From NCBI GenBank assembly GCA_030268105.1, contig BSDZ01000103.1:1306501-1370500 (forward strand): a stretch of DNA of 64,000 nt, in the 5' to 3' direction. How positions within the stretch are numbered: the first letter of the stretch is position 1; each line of letters opens with the position of its first letter. The position numbers were made by a program, and so were the translations under genes. This DNA comes from Volvox africanus (taxonomy: Eukaryota > Chlorophyta > Chlorophyceae > Chlamydomonadales > Volvocaceae). Positions 26,520 through 40,372 of this stretch are shown here, one piece after another. The notes under the pieces were generated by a model that was given only the letters and a program-made list of their open reading frames with translations, was not told the origin of the DNA and did not search any database.

Positions 26520-27810
26520 AGAAGATGATGATGAAGAAGAAGACAGATTTGAGTAGTTAGGGCGGTTCAAACGGTTTTCGGAGCTGACAACGATTGGCTT
26601 CAGGGCATGGGAAGGGAAATGAGGCTTATGCAGTAGCGGCCTAAGGTGTAGCATGTGGAAGTGGAAGCACGCAAGATACTGATTATAGAAAACCACCGGA
26701 CGTGGTCCGCGCAGGTCAATGCCTGCTCAATGTGCTGGTATTTGTGTGAAGGAGAGGGAGTGGGGTGGGGTGGTACATATCCCACACATATCCCAGGAGC
26801 TGATGGGTGGTGTCTGAGATTAAAGGGGGAGGCACGGAGGGAGAGTCGTAACGCAGGGAGAGTTGCCGATGCCATGGGGGTTGGCAGTCGAAGGAGCGGA
26901 TAGCAGCAGGATGGAATCGGACGCCGGCGTGCTTGTCTAAGCAGCGCTGCCATGGATGCGGAGGTGGAGGTGGAGATTAACCTGGTGACAGAAGCTGCAT
27001 GCGGAGGGAGGAGAGGGAGAAGGAGATCGACATCACGGCGAAGGACTGTGTCTGAGATCACGATACTTCTCTTGGGTGCGGTGAATGTGTTGATTGCGGA
27101 AATGCAGTGTTAGGATCTTTCAGCCAAGGATGTGGGTTCATGATGAAGTATTGCCTTGTAGGGATAGACACTCAGTTCGTGCGGTTCTATGTGTTATCCT
27201 TGGAACGTAGACAGGTAAATAGATAGACAGCTAAATAGATAGACAGCTAAATAGACAGATAGGTAGATAGGTAGATAGGTAGGGTGCGTTATGTGCTTTT
27301 GTGCACTGCTCGTCGGTGGCTTCACCCGAGTGTGTCTCGGCATGTCAGCAGCAGGAACAGGCAGCAGGACTCAATATTCAACCTACGCAAGTAGGGTGCG
27401 TTAGGAGATATCTGAAAACCAAACAAAGAACTCACGATGCAAAAACAAACAGCAGGATAAGGCATCCTAACCATTATCATGTATGCTACTATAGTTATAA
27501 GACCCGCCAATTTCGGGCACACTGACCTTGAAGCAAGGGTCTCTCTGTACATGTTCGCCATCTCCGTCTGCTCATCCTGTCTTAGGGTTTGCCATTTCCG
27601 TATCTTTGTCCTTGCCCTCCGGAGGAGTTGTTCCGTGCTGCCTGCTGTTTTGTTCACTCTTGCCATCATAGGTTCATGCAGGCATACAAACATACATGTA
27701 TGAATTTAATATATGTATATTGTCTCAAGCCACATATATTTGTTCTACATGTTGTGGGGATGCATATTTTACACATCTGCATATATATATATATACATAT
27801 ATATATATAC

Positions 27811-27844
<34 letters not shown>

Positions 27845-28049
27845 TCAACACAGCCAGCAGTGAAGACTTGCAATTGTGTAATAATTGCGCGATGAGATAA
27901 CGCATAGGTTTAAAATATTAAGAATCAGATCAACATGATGTATATTTGTTCTATAAAGACATATCTTTATACATGATATCTTTGTGCATGTGTGTACATA
28001 TGTTTATGCTGCTGACCGGGTGAGGGCGGCATGAAGCATGTGACTTTAT

Positions 28050-28142
28050 CCGATCTTAGCTCAGCTGGAAGAGCGAAGGACTGTAATTGTACGAACAATG
28101 CCCGACATCCTTAGGTCGCCTGTTCGATCCAGGCAGATCGGA
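28050..28142 (+). tRNA. tRNA-Tyr (GUA), 20-nt intron, array copy 15
   Basis: Mature sequence as copy 1. Unit 27665-29631 keeps the GATGATGATG form without GGGCAGCATG. Its AT tract lacks the usual A run after CTGCATAT. Confidence 0.96.
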
Positions 28143-28454
28143 TCTTCGGAGCATTCTTGGCATCACCTGCCTGACCTGGTGCGCAATTGTTATACTGTAT
28201 CTGGACACGGCCGGTAAGGGAAGACACTGTGTTCCTGGAAGCTCCAGGACCCATCATATGACTAAGGGCGGGATAGAAATCTACCCACTGCTTCAGGGTG
28301 GATGTGCCCCAGGTCTTGACAGACGGTGAGGACCCCGGCTATAGTGATTGACCAGGAGTGGACATGAGGCCGCCGTTGATGCGGCAGATTTCACTGGATA
28401 CTGGCGGTGGGTGCTGAACCCGGGAGAATCACTGATTTCGGAGAAGTCAGCAAC

Positions 28455-28486
<32 letters not shown>

Positions 28487-29775
28487 AGAAGATGATGATG
28501 AAGAAGAAGACAGATTTGAGTAGTTAGGGCGGTTCAAACGGTTTTCGGAGCTGACAACGATTGGCTTCAGGGCATGGGAAGGGAAATGAGGCTTATGCAG
28601 TAGCGGCCTAAGGTGTAGCATGTGGAAGTGGAAGCACGCAAGATACTGATTATAGAAAACCACCGGACGTGGTCCGCGCAGGTCAATGCCTGCTCAATGT
28701 GCTGGTATTTGTGTGAAGGAGAGGGAGTGGGGTGGGGTGGTACATATCCCACACATATCCCAGGAGCTGATGGGTGGTGTCTGAGATTAAAGGGGGAGGC
28801 ACGGAGGGAGAGTCGTAACGCAGGGAGAGTTGCCGATGCCATGGGGGTTGGCAGTCGAAGGAGCGGATAGCAGCAGGATGGAATCGGACGCCGGCGTGCT
28901 TGTCTAAGCAGCGCTGCCATGGATGCGGAGGTGGAGGTGGAGATTAACCTGGTGACAGAAGCTGCATGCGGAGGGAGGAGAGGGAGAAGGAGATCGACAT
29001 CACGGCGAAGGACTGTGTCTGAGATCACGATACTTCTCTTGGGTGCGGTGAATGTGTTGATTGCGGAAATGCAGTGTTAGGATCTTTCAGCCAAGGATGT
29101 GGGTTCATGATGAAGTATTGCCTTGTAGGGATAGACACTCAGTTCGTGCGGTTCTATGTGTTATCCTTGGAACGTAGACAGGTAAATAGATAGACAGCTA
29201 AATAGATAGACAGCTAAATAGACAGATAGGTAGATAGGTAGATAGGTAGGGTGCGTTATGTGCTTTTGTGCACTGCTCGTCGGTGGCTTCACCCGAGTGT
29301 GTCTCGGCATGTCAGCAGCAGGAACAGGCAGCAGGACTCAATATTCAACCTACGCAAGTAGGGTGCGTTAGGAGATATCTGAAAACCAAACAAAGAACTC
29401 ACGATGCAAAAACAAACAGCAGGATAAGGCATCCTAACCATTATCATGTATGCTACTATAGTTATAAGACCCGCCAATTTCGGGCACACTGACCTTGAAG
29501 CAAGGGTCTCTCTGTACATGTTCGCCATCTCCGTCTGCTCATCCTGTCTTAGGGTTTGCCATTTCCGTATCTTTGTCCTTGCCCTCCGGAGGAGTTGTTC
29601 CGTGCTGCCTGCTGTTTTGTTCACTCTTGCCATCATAGGTTCATGCAGGCATACAAACATACATGTATGAATTTAATATATGTATATTGTCTCAAGCCAC
29701 ATATATTTGTTCTACATGTTGTGGGGATGCATATTTTACACATCTGCATATATATATATACATATATATATATAC

Positions 29776-29809
<34 letters not shown>

Positions 29810-30014
29810 TCAACACAGCCAGCAGTGAAGACTTGCAATTGTGTAATAATTGCGCGATGAGATAACGCATAGGTTTAAAATATTAAGAATCAGATCAACA
29901 TGATGTATATTTGTTCTATAAAGACATATCTTTATACATGATATCTTTGTGCATGTGTGTACATATGTTTATGCTGCTGACCGGGTGAGGGCGGCATGAA
30001 GCATGTGACTTTAT

Positions 30015-30107
30015 CCGATCTTAGCTCAGCTGGAAGAGCGAAGGACTGTAATTGTACGAACAATGCCCGACATCCTTAGGTCGCCTGTTCGATCCAGGCA
30101 GATCGGA
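30015..30107 (+). tRNA. tRNA-Tyr (GUA), 20-nt intron, array copy 16
   Basis: Mature sequence as copy 1. Unit 29632-31599 is the only one with ten CAG triplets instead of nine; it also has the GATGATGATG form. Confidence 0.96.
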
Positions 30108-30419
30108 TCTTCGGAGCATTCTTGGCATCACCTGCCTGACCTGGTGCGCAATTGTTATACTGTATCTGGACACGGCCGGTAAGGGAAGACACTGTGTTCC
30201 TGGAAGCTCCAGGACCCATCATATGACTAAGGGCGGGATAGAAATCTACCCACTGCTTCAGGGTGGATGTGCCCCAGGTCTTGACAGACGGTGAGGACCC
30301 CGGCTATAGTGATTGACCAGGAGTGGACATGAGGCCGCCGTTGATGCGGCAGATTTCACTGGATACTGGCGGTGGGTGCTGAACCCGGGAGAATCACTGA
30401 TTTCGGAGAAGTCAGCAAC

Positions 30420-30454
<35 letters not shown>

Positions 30455-31759
30455 AGAAGATGATGATGAAGAAGAAGACAGATTTGAGTAGTTAGGGCGG
30501 TTCAAACGGTTTTCGGAGCTGACAACGATTGGCTTCAGGGCATGGGAAGGGAAATGAGGCTTATGCAGTAGCGGCCTAAGGTGTAGCATGTGGAAGTGGA
30601 AGCACGCAAGATACTGATTATAGAAAACCACCGGACGTGGTCCGCGCAGGTCAATGCCTGCTCAATGTGCTGGTATTTGTGTGAAGGAGAGGGAGTGGGG
30701 TGGGGTGGTACATATCCCACACATATCCCAGGAGCTGATGGGTGGTGTCTGAGATTAAAGGGGGAGGCACGGAGGGAGAGTCGTAACGCAGGGAGAGTTG
30801 CCGATGCCATGGGGGTTGGCAGTCGAAGGAGCGGATAGCAGCAGGATGGAATCGGACGCCGGCGTGCTTGTCTAAGCAGCGCTGCCATGGATGCGGAGGT
30901 GGAGGTGGAGATTAACCTGGTGACAGAAGCTGCATGCGGAGGGAGGAGAGGGAGAAGGAGATCGACATCACGGCGAAGGACTGTGTCTGAGATCACGATA
31001 CTTCTCTTGGGTGCGGTGAATGTGTTGATTGCGGAAATGCAGTGTTAGGATCTTTCAGCCAAGGATGTGGGTTCATGATGAAGTATTGCCTTGTAGGGAT
31101 AGACACTCAGTTCGTGCGGTTCTATGTGTTATCCTTGGAACGTAGACAGGTAAATAGATAGACAGCTAAATAGATAGACAGCTAAATAGACAGATAGGTA
31201 GATAGGTAGATAGGTAGGGTGCGTTATGTGCTTTTGTGCACTGCTCGTCGGTGGCTTCACCCGAGTGTGTCTCGGCATGTCAGCAGCAGGAACAGGCAGC
31301 AGGACTCAATATTCAACCTACGCAAGTAGGGTGCGTTAGGAGATATCTGAAAACCAAACAAAGAACTCACGATGCAAAAACAAACAGCAGGATAAGGCAT
31401 CCTAACCATTATCATGTATGCTACTATAGTTATAAGACCCGCCAATTTCGGGCACACTGACCTTGAAGCAAGGGTCTCTCTGTACATGTTCGCCATCTCC
31501 GTCTGCTCATCCTGTCTTAGGGTTTGCCATTTCCGTATCTTTGTCCTTGCCCTCCGGAGGAGTTGTTCCGTGCTGCCTGCTGTTTTGTTCACTCTTGCCA
31601 TCATAGGTTCATGCAGGCATACAAACATACATGTATGAATTTAATATATGTATATTGTCTCAAGCCACATATATTTGTTCTACATGTTGTGGGGATGCAT
31701 ATTTTACACATCTGCATATAAAAAAATATATATATATATGTATACATATATATATATAC

Positions 31760-31797
<38 letters not shown>

Positions 31798-32002
31798 TCA
31801 ACACAGCCAGCAGTGAAGACTTGCAATTGTGTAATAATTGCGCGATGAGATAACGCATAGGTTTAAAATATTAAGAATCAGATCAACATGATGTATATTT
31901 GTTCTATAAAGACATATCTTTATACATGATATCTTTGTGCATGTGTGTACATATGTTTATGCTGCTGACCGGGTGAGGGCGGCATGAAGCATGTGACTTT
32001 AT

Positions 32003-32095
32003 CCGATCTTAGCTCAGCTGGAAGAGCGAAGGACTGTAATTGTACGAACAATGCCCGACATCCTTAGGTCGCCTGTTCGATCCAGGCAGATCGGA
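32003..32095 (+). tRNA. tRNA-Tyr (GUA), 20-nt intron, array copy 17
   Basis: Mature sequence as copy 1; majority 5' flank. The AT tract of unit 31600-33584 matches that at the left edge of the window. Confidence 0.96.
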
Positions 32096-32407
32096 TCTTC
32101 GGAGCATTCTTGGCATCACCTGCCTGACCTGGTGCGCAATTGTTATACTGTATCTGGACACGGCCGGTAAGGGAAGACACTGTGTTCCTGGAAGCTCCAG
32201 GACCCATCATATGACTAAGGGCGGGATAGAAATCTACCCACTGCTTCAGGGTGGATGTGCCCCAGGTCTTGACAGACGGTGAGGACCCCGGCTATAGTGA
32301 TTGACCAGGAGTGGACATGAGGCCGCCGTTGATGCGGCAGATTTCACTGGATACTGGCGGTGGGTGCTGAACCCGGGAGAATCACTGATTTCGGAGAAGT
32401 CAGCAAC

Positions 32408-32439
<32 letters not shown>

Positions 32440-33744
32440 AGAAGAAGATGATGAAGAAGAAGACAGATTTGAGTAGTTAGGGCGGTTCAAACGGTTTTCG
32501 GAGCTGACAACGATTGGCTTCAGGGCATGGGAAGGGAAATGAGGCTTATGCAGTAGCGGCCTAAGGTGTAGCATGTGGAAGTGGAAGCACGCAAGATACT
32601 GATTATAGAAAACCACCGGACGTGGTCCGCGCAGGTCAATGCCTGCTCAATGTGCTGGTATTTGTGTGAAGGAGAGGGAGTGGGGTGGGGTGGTACATAT
32701 CCCACACATATCCCAGGAGCTGATGGGTGGTGTCTGAGATTAAAGGGGGAGGCACGGAGGGAGAGTCGTAACGCAGGGAGAGTTGCCGATGCCATGGGGG
32801 TTGGCAGTCGAAGGAGCGGATAGCAGCAGGATGGAATCGGACGCCGGCGTGCTTGTCTAAGCAGCGCTGCCATGGATGCGGAGGTGGAGGTGGAGATTAA
32901 CCTGGTGACAGAAGCTGCATGCGGAGGGAGGAGAGGGAGAAGGAGATCGACATCACGGCGAAGGACTGTGTCTGAGATCACGATACTTCTCTTGGGTGCG
33001 GTGAATGTGTTGATTGCGGAAATGCAGTGTTAGGATCTTTCAGCCAAGGATGTGGGTTCATGATGAAGTATTGCCTTGTAGGGATAGACACTCAGTTCGT
33101 GCGGTTCTATGTGTTATCCTTGGAACGTAGACAGGTAAATAGATAGACAGCTAAATAGATAGACAGCTAAATAGACAGATAGGTAGATAGGTAGATAGGT
33201 AGGGTGCGTTATGTGCTTTTGTGCACTGCTCGTCGGTGGCTTCACCCGAGTGTGTCTCGGCATGTCAGCAGCAGGAACAGGCAGCAGGACTCAATATTCA
33301 ACCTACGCAAGTAGGGTGCGTTAGGAGATATCTGAAAACCAAACAAAGAACTCACGATGCAAAAACAAACAGCAGGATAAGGCATCCTAACCATTATCAT
33401 GTATGCTACTATAGTTATAAGACCCGCCAATTTCGGGCACACTGACCTTGAAGCAAGGGTCTCTCTGTACATGTTCGCCATCTCCGTCTGCTCATCCTGT
33501 CTTAGGGTTTGCCATTTCCGTATCTTTGTCCTTGCCCTCCGGAGGAGTTGTTCCGTGCTGCCTGCTGTTTTGTTCACTCTTGCCATCATAGGTTCATGCA
33601 GGCATACAAACATACATGTATGAATTTAATATATGTATATTGTCTCAAGCCACATATATTTGTTCTACATGTTGTGGGGATGCATATTTTACACATCTGC
33701 ATATAAAAAAATATATATATATATGTATACATATATATATATAC

Positions 33745-33776
<32 letters not shown>

Positions 33777-33985
33777 CCAATCAACACAGCCAGCAGTGAA
33801 GACTTGCAATTGTGTAATAATTGCGCGATGAGATAACGCATAGGTTTAAAATATTAAGAATCAGATCAACATGATGTATATTTGTTCTATAAAGACATAT
33901 CTTTATACATGATATCTTTGTGCATGTGTGTACATATGTTTATGCTGCTGACCGGGTGAGGGCGGCATGAAGCATGTGACTTTAT

Positions 33986-34078
33986 CCGATCTTAGCTCAG
34001 CTGGAAGAGCGAAGGACTGTAATTGTACGAACAATGCCCGACATCCTTAGGTCGCCTGTTCGATCCAGGCAGATCGGA
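33986..34078 (+). tRNA. tRNA-Tyr (GUA), 20-nt intron, array copy 18
   Basis: Mature sequence as copy 1; majority 5' flank. Unit 33585-35567 differs from unit 17 mainly by two bases of AT tract. Confidence 0.96.
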
Positions 34079-34390
34079 TCTTCGGAGCATTCTTGGCATC
34101 ACCTGCCTGACCTGGTGCGCAATTGTTATACTGTATCTGGACACGGCCGGTAAGGGAAGACACTGTGTTCCTGGAAGCTCCAGGACCCATCATATGACTA
34201 AGGGCGGGATAGAAATCTACCCACTGCTTCAGGGTGGATGTGCCCCAGGTCTTGACAGACGGTGAGGACCCCGGCTATAGTGATTGACCAGGAGTGGACA
34301 TGAGGCCGCCGTTGATGCGGCAGATTTCACTGGATACTGGCGGTGGGTGCTGAACCCGGGAGAATCACTGATTTCGGAGAAGTCAGCAAC

Positions 34391-34422
<32 letters not shown>

Positions 34423-35711
34423 AGAAGAAGATGATGAAGAAGAAGACAGATTTGAGTAGTTAGGGCGGTTCAAACGGTTTTCGGAGCTGACAACGATTGG
34501 CTTCAGGGCATGGGAAGGGAAATGAGGCTTATGCAGTAGCGGCCTAAGGTGTAGCATGTGGAAGTGGAAGCACGCAAGATACTGATTATAGAAAACCACC
34601 GGACGTGGTCCGCGCAGGTCAATGCCTGCTCAATGTGCTGGTATTTGTGTGAAGGAGAGGGAGTGGGGTGGGGTGGTACATATCCCACACATATCCCAGG
34701 AGCTGATGGGTGGTGTCTGAGATTAAAGGGGGAGGCACGGAGGGAGAGTCGTAACGCAGGGAGAGTTGCCGATGCCATGGGGGTTGGCAGTCGAAGGAGC
34801 GGATAGCAGCAGGATGGAATCGGACGCCGGCGTGCTTGTCTAAGCAGCGCTGCCATGGATGCGGAGGTGGAGGTGGAGATTAACCTGGTGACAGAAGCTG
34901 CATGCGGAGGGAGGAGAGGGAGAAGGAGATCGACATCACGGCGAAGGACTGTGTCTGAGATCACGATACTTCTCTTGGGTGCGGTGAATGTGTTGATTGC
35001 GGAAATGCAGTGTTAGGATCTTTCAGCCAAGGATGTGGGTTCATGATGAAGTATTGCCTTGTAGGGATAGACACTCAGTTCGTGCGGTTCTATGTGTTAT
35101 CCTTGGAACGTAGACAGGTAAATAGATAGACAGCTAAATAGATAGACAGCTAAATAGACAGATAGGTAGATAGGTAGATAGGTAGGGTGCGTTATGTGCT
35201 TTTGTGCACTGCTCGTCGGTGGCTTCACCCGAGTGTGTCTCGGCATGTCAGCAGCAGGAACAGGCAGCAGGACTCAATATTCAACCTACGCAAGTAGGGT
35301 GCGTTAGGAGATATCTGAAAACCAAACAAAGAACTCACGATGCAAAAACAAACAGCAGGATAAGGCATCCTAACCATTATCATGTATGCTACTATAGTTA
35401 TAAGACCCGCCAATTTCGGGCACACTGACCTTGAAGCAAGGGTCTCTCTGTACATGTTCGCCATCTCCGTCTGCTCATCCTGTCTTAGGGTTTGCCATTT
35501 CCGTATCTTTGTCCTTGCCCTCCGGAGGAGTTGTTCCGTGCTGCCTGCTGTTTTGTTCACTCTTGCCATCATAGGTTCATGCAGGCATACAAACATACAT
35601 GTATGAATTTAATATATGTATATTGTCTCAAGCCACATATATTTGTTCTACATGTTGTGGGGATGCATATTTTACACATCTGCATATAAAAATATATATA
35701 TATATGTATAC

Positions 35712-35749
<38 letters not shown>

Positions 35750-35958
35750 CCAATCAACACAGCCAGCAGTGAAGACTTGCAATTGTGTAATAATTGCGCG
35801 ATGAGATAACGCATAGGTTTAAAATATTAAGAATCAGATCAACATGATGTATATTTGTTCTATAAAGACATATCTTTATACATGATATCTTTGTGCATGT
35901 GTGTACATATGTTTATGCTGCTGACCGGGTGAGGGCGGCATGAAGCATGTGACTTTAT

Positions 35959-36051
35959 CCGATCTTAGCTCAGCTGGAAGAGCGAAGGACTGTAATTGTA
36001 CGAACAATGCCCGACATCCTTAGGTCGCCTGTTCGATCCAGGCAGATCGGA
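35959..36051 (+). tRNA. tRNA-Tyr (GUA), 20-nt intron, array copy 19
   Basis: Mature sequence as copy 1; majority 5' flank. Unit 35568-37540. Confidence 0.96.
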
Positions 36052-36363
36052 TCTTCGGAGCATTCTTGGCATCACCTGCCTGACCTGGTGCGCAATTGTT
36101 ATACTGTATCTGGACACGGCCGGTAAGGGAAGACACTGTGTTCCTGGAAGCTCCAGGACCCATCATATGACTAAGGGCGGGATAGAAATCTACCCACTGC
36201 TTCAGGGTGGATGTGCCCCAGGTCTTGACAGACGGTGAGGACCCCGGCTATAGTGATTGACCAGGAGTGGACATGAGGCCGCCGTTGATGCGGCAGATTT
36301 CACTGGATACTGGCGGTGGGTGCTGAACCCGGGAGAATCACTGATTTCGGAGAAGTCAGCAAC

Positions 36364-36395
<32 letters not shown>

Positions 36396-37689
36396 AGAAG
36401 AAGATGATGAAGAAGAAGACAGATTTGAGTAGTTAGGGCGGTTCAAACGGTTTTCGGAGCTGACAACGATTGGCTTCAGGGCATGGGAAGGGAAATGAGG
36501 CTTATGCAGTAGCGGCCTAAGGTGTAGCATGTGGAAGTGGAAGCACGCAAGATACTGATTATAGAAAACCACCGGACGTGGTCCGCGCAGGTCAATGCCT
36601 GCTCAATGTGCTGGTATTTGTGTGAAGGAGAGGGAGTGGGGTGGGGTGGTACATATCCCACACATATCCCAGGAGCTGATGGGTGGTGTCTGAGATTAAA
36701 GGGGGAGGCACGGAGGGAGAGTCGTAACGCAGGGAGAGTTGCCGATGCCATGGGGGTTGGCAGTCGAAGGAGCGGATAGCAGCAGGATGGAATCGGACGC
36801 CGGCGTGCTTGTCTAAGCAGCGCTGCCATGGATGCGGAGGTGGAGGTGGAGATTAACCTGGTGACAGAAGCTGCATGCGGAGGGAGGAGAGGGAGAAGGA
36901 GATCGACATCACGGCGAAGGACTGTGTCTGAGATCACGATACTTCTCTTGGGTGCGGTGAATGTGTTGATTGCGGAAATGCAGTGTTAGGATCTTTCAGC
37001 CAAGGATGTGGGTTCATGATGAAGTATTGCCTTGTAGGGATAGACACTCAGTTCGTGCGGTTCTATGTGTTATCCTTGGAACGTAGACAGGTAAATAGAT
37101 AGACAGCTAAATAGATAGACAGCTAAATAGACAGATAGGTAGATAGGTAGATAGGTAGGGTGCGTTATGTGCTTTTGTGCACTGCTCGTCGGTGGCTTCA
37201 CCCGAGTGTGTCTCGGCATGTCAGCAGCAGGAACAGGCAGCAGGACTCAATATTCAACCTACGCAAGTAGGGTGCGTTAGGAGATATCTGAAAACCAAAC
37301 AAAGAACTCACGATGCAAAAACAAACAGCAGGATAAGGCATCCTAACCATTATCATGTATGCTACTATAGTTATAAGACCCGCCAATTTCGGGCACACTG
37401 ACCTTGAAGCAAGGGTCTCTCTGTACATGTTCGCCATCTCCGTCTGCTCATCCTGTCTTAGGGTTTGCCATTTCCGTATCTTTGTCCTTGCCCTCCGGAG
37501 GAGTTGTTCCGTGCTGCCTGCTGTTTTGTTCACTCTTGCCATCATAGGTTCATGCAGGCATACAAACATACATGTATGAATTTAATATATGTATATTGTC
37601 TCAAGCCACATATATTTGTTCTACATGTTGTGGGGATGCATATTTTACACATCTGCATATAAATATATATATATATATACATATATATA

Positions 37690-37733
<44 letters not shown>

Positions 37734-37943
37734 TCCAATCAACACAGCCAGCAGTGAAGACTTGCAATTGTGTAATAATTGCGCGATGAGATAACGCATA
37801 GGTTTAAAATATTAAGAATCAGATCAACATGATGTATATTTGTTCTATAAAGACATATCTTTATACATGATATCTTTGTGCATGTGTGTACATATTTTTA
37901 TGCTGCTGACCGGGTGAGGGCAGCATGAAGCATGTGACTTTAT

Positions 37944-38036
37944 CCGATCTTAGCTCAGCTGGAAGAGCGAAGGACTGTAATTGTACGAACAATGCCCGAC
38001 ATCCTTAGGTCGCCTGTTCGATCCAGGCAGATCGGA
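37944..38036 (+). tRNA. tRNA-Tyr (GUA), 20-nt intron, array copy 20
   Basis: Mature sequence as copy 1. Unit 37541-39525 has private changes: an AAATATATA interruption in the AT tract and CATATTTTTATG about 50 bp upstream of the gene, plus GGGCAGCATG. Confidence 0.96.
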
Positions 38037-38348
38037 TCTTCGGAGCATTCTTGGCATCACCTGCCTGACCTGGTGCGCAATTGTTATACTGTATCTGGAC
38101 ACGGCCGGTAAGGGAAGACACTGTGTTCCTGGAAGCTCCAGGACCCATCATATGACTAAGGGCGGGATAGAAATCTACCCACTGCTTCAGGGTGGATGTG
38201 CCCCAGGTCTTGACAGACGGTGAGGACCCCGGCTATAGTGATTGACCAGGAGTGGACATGAGGCCGCCGTTGATGCGGCAGATTTCACTGGATACTGGCG
38301 GTGGGTGCTGAACCCGGGAGAATCACTGATTTCGGAGAAGTCAGCAAC

Positions 38349-38380
<32 letters not shown>

Positions 38381-39646
38381 AGAAGAAGATGATGAAGAAG
38401 AAGACAGATTTGAGTAGTTAGGGCGGTTCAAACGGTTTTCGGAGCTGACAACGATTGGCTTCAGGGCATGGGAAGGGAAATGAGGCTTATGCAGTAGCGG
38501 CCTAAGGTGTAGCATGTGGAAGTGGAAGCACGCAAGATACTGATTATAGAAAACCACCGGACGTGGTCCGCGCAGGTCAATGCCTGCTCAATGTGCTGGT
38601 ATTTGTGTGAAGGAGAGGGAGTGGGGTGGGGTGGTACATATCCCACACATATCCCAGGAGCTGATGGGTGGTGTCTGAGATTAAAGGGGGAGGCACGGAG
38701 GGAGAGTCGTAACGCAGGGAGAGTTGCCGATGCCATGGGGGTTGGCAGTCGAAGGAGCGGATAGCAGCAGGATGGAATCGGACGCCGGCGTGCTTGTCTA
38801 AGCAGCGCTGCCATGGATGCGGAGGTGGAGGTGGAGATTAACCTGGTGACAGAAGCTGCATGCGGAGGGAGGAGAGGGAGAAGGAGATCGACATCACGGC
38901 GAAGGACTGTGTCTGAGATCACGATACTTCTCTTGGGTGCGGTGAATGTGTTGATTGCGGAAATGCAGTGTTAGGATCTTTCAGCCAAGGATGTGGGTTC
39001 ATGATGAAGTATTGCCTTGTAGGGATAGACACTCAGTTCGTGCGGTTCTATGTGTTATCCTTGGAACGTAGACAGGTAAATAGATAGACAGCTAAATAGA
39101 TAGACAGCTAAATAGACAGATAGGTAGATAGGTAGATAGGTAGGGTGCGTTATGTGCTTTTGTGCACTGCTCGTCGGTGGCTTCACCCGAGTGTGTCTCG
39201 GCATGTCAGCAGCAGGAACAGGCAGCAGGACTCAATATTCAACCTACGCAAGTAGGGTGCGTTAGGAGATATCTGAAAACCAAACAAAGAACTCACGATG
39301 CAAAAACAAACAGCAGGATAAGGCATCCTAACCATTATCATGTATGCTACTATAGTTATAAGACCCGCCAATTTCGGGCACACTGACCTTGAAGCAAGGG
39401 TCTCTCTGTACATGTTCGCCATCTCCGTCTGCTCATCCTGTCTTAGGGTTTGCCATTTCCGTATCTTTGTCCTTGCCCTCCGGAGGAGTTGTTCCGTGCT
39501 GCCTGCTGTTTTGTTCACTCTTGCCATCATAGGTTCATGCAGGCATACAAACATACATGTATGAATTTAATATATGTATATTGTCTCAAGCCACATATAT
39601 TTGTTCTACATGTTGTGGGGATGCATATTTTACACATCTGCATATA

Positions 39647-39680
<34 letters not shown>

Positions 39681-39695
39681 CATATATATATATAC

Positions 39696-39729
<34 letters not shown>

Positions 39730-39935
39730 TCAACACAGCCAGCAGTGAAGACTTGCAATTGTGTAATAATTGCGCGATGAGATAACGCATAGGTTTAAAA
39801 TATTAAGAATCAGATCAACATGATGTATATTTGTTCTATAAAGACATATCTTTATACATGATATCTTTGTGCATGTGTGTAACATATGTTTATGCTGCTG
39901 ACCGGGTGAGGGCGGCATGAAGCATGTGTCTTTAT

Positions 39936-40028
39936 CCGATCTTAGCTCAGCTGGAAGAGCGAAGGACTGTAATTGTACGAACAATGCCCGACATCCTTAG
40001 GTCGCCTGTTCGATCCAGGCAGATCGGA
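39936..40028 (+). tRNA. tRNA-Tyr (GUA), 20-nt intron, array copy 21
   Basis: Mature sequence as copy 1; minority 5' flank (TGTAACATATG, GTGTCTTTAT). Unit 39526-41517. Confidence 0.96.
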
Positions 40029-40340
40029 TCTTCGGAGCATTCTTGGCATCACCTGCCTGACCTGGTGCGCAATTGTTATACTGTATCTGGACACGGCCGG
40101 TAAGGGAAGACACTGTGTTCCTGGAAGCTCCAGGACCCATCATATGACTAAGGGCGGGATAGAAATCTACCCACTGCTTCAGGGTGGATGTGCCCCAGGT
40201 CTTGACAGACGGTGAGGACCCCGGCTATAGTGATTGACCAGGAGTGGACATGAGGCCGCCGTTGATGCGGCAGATTTCACTGGATACTGGCGGTGGGTGC
40301 TGAACCCGGGAGAATCACTGATTTCGGAGAAGTCAGCAAC

Positions 40341-40372
<32 letters not shown>

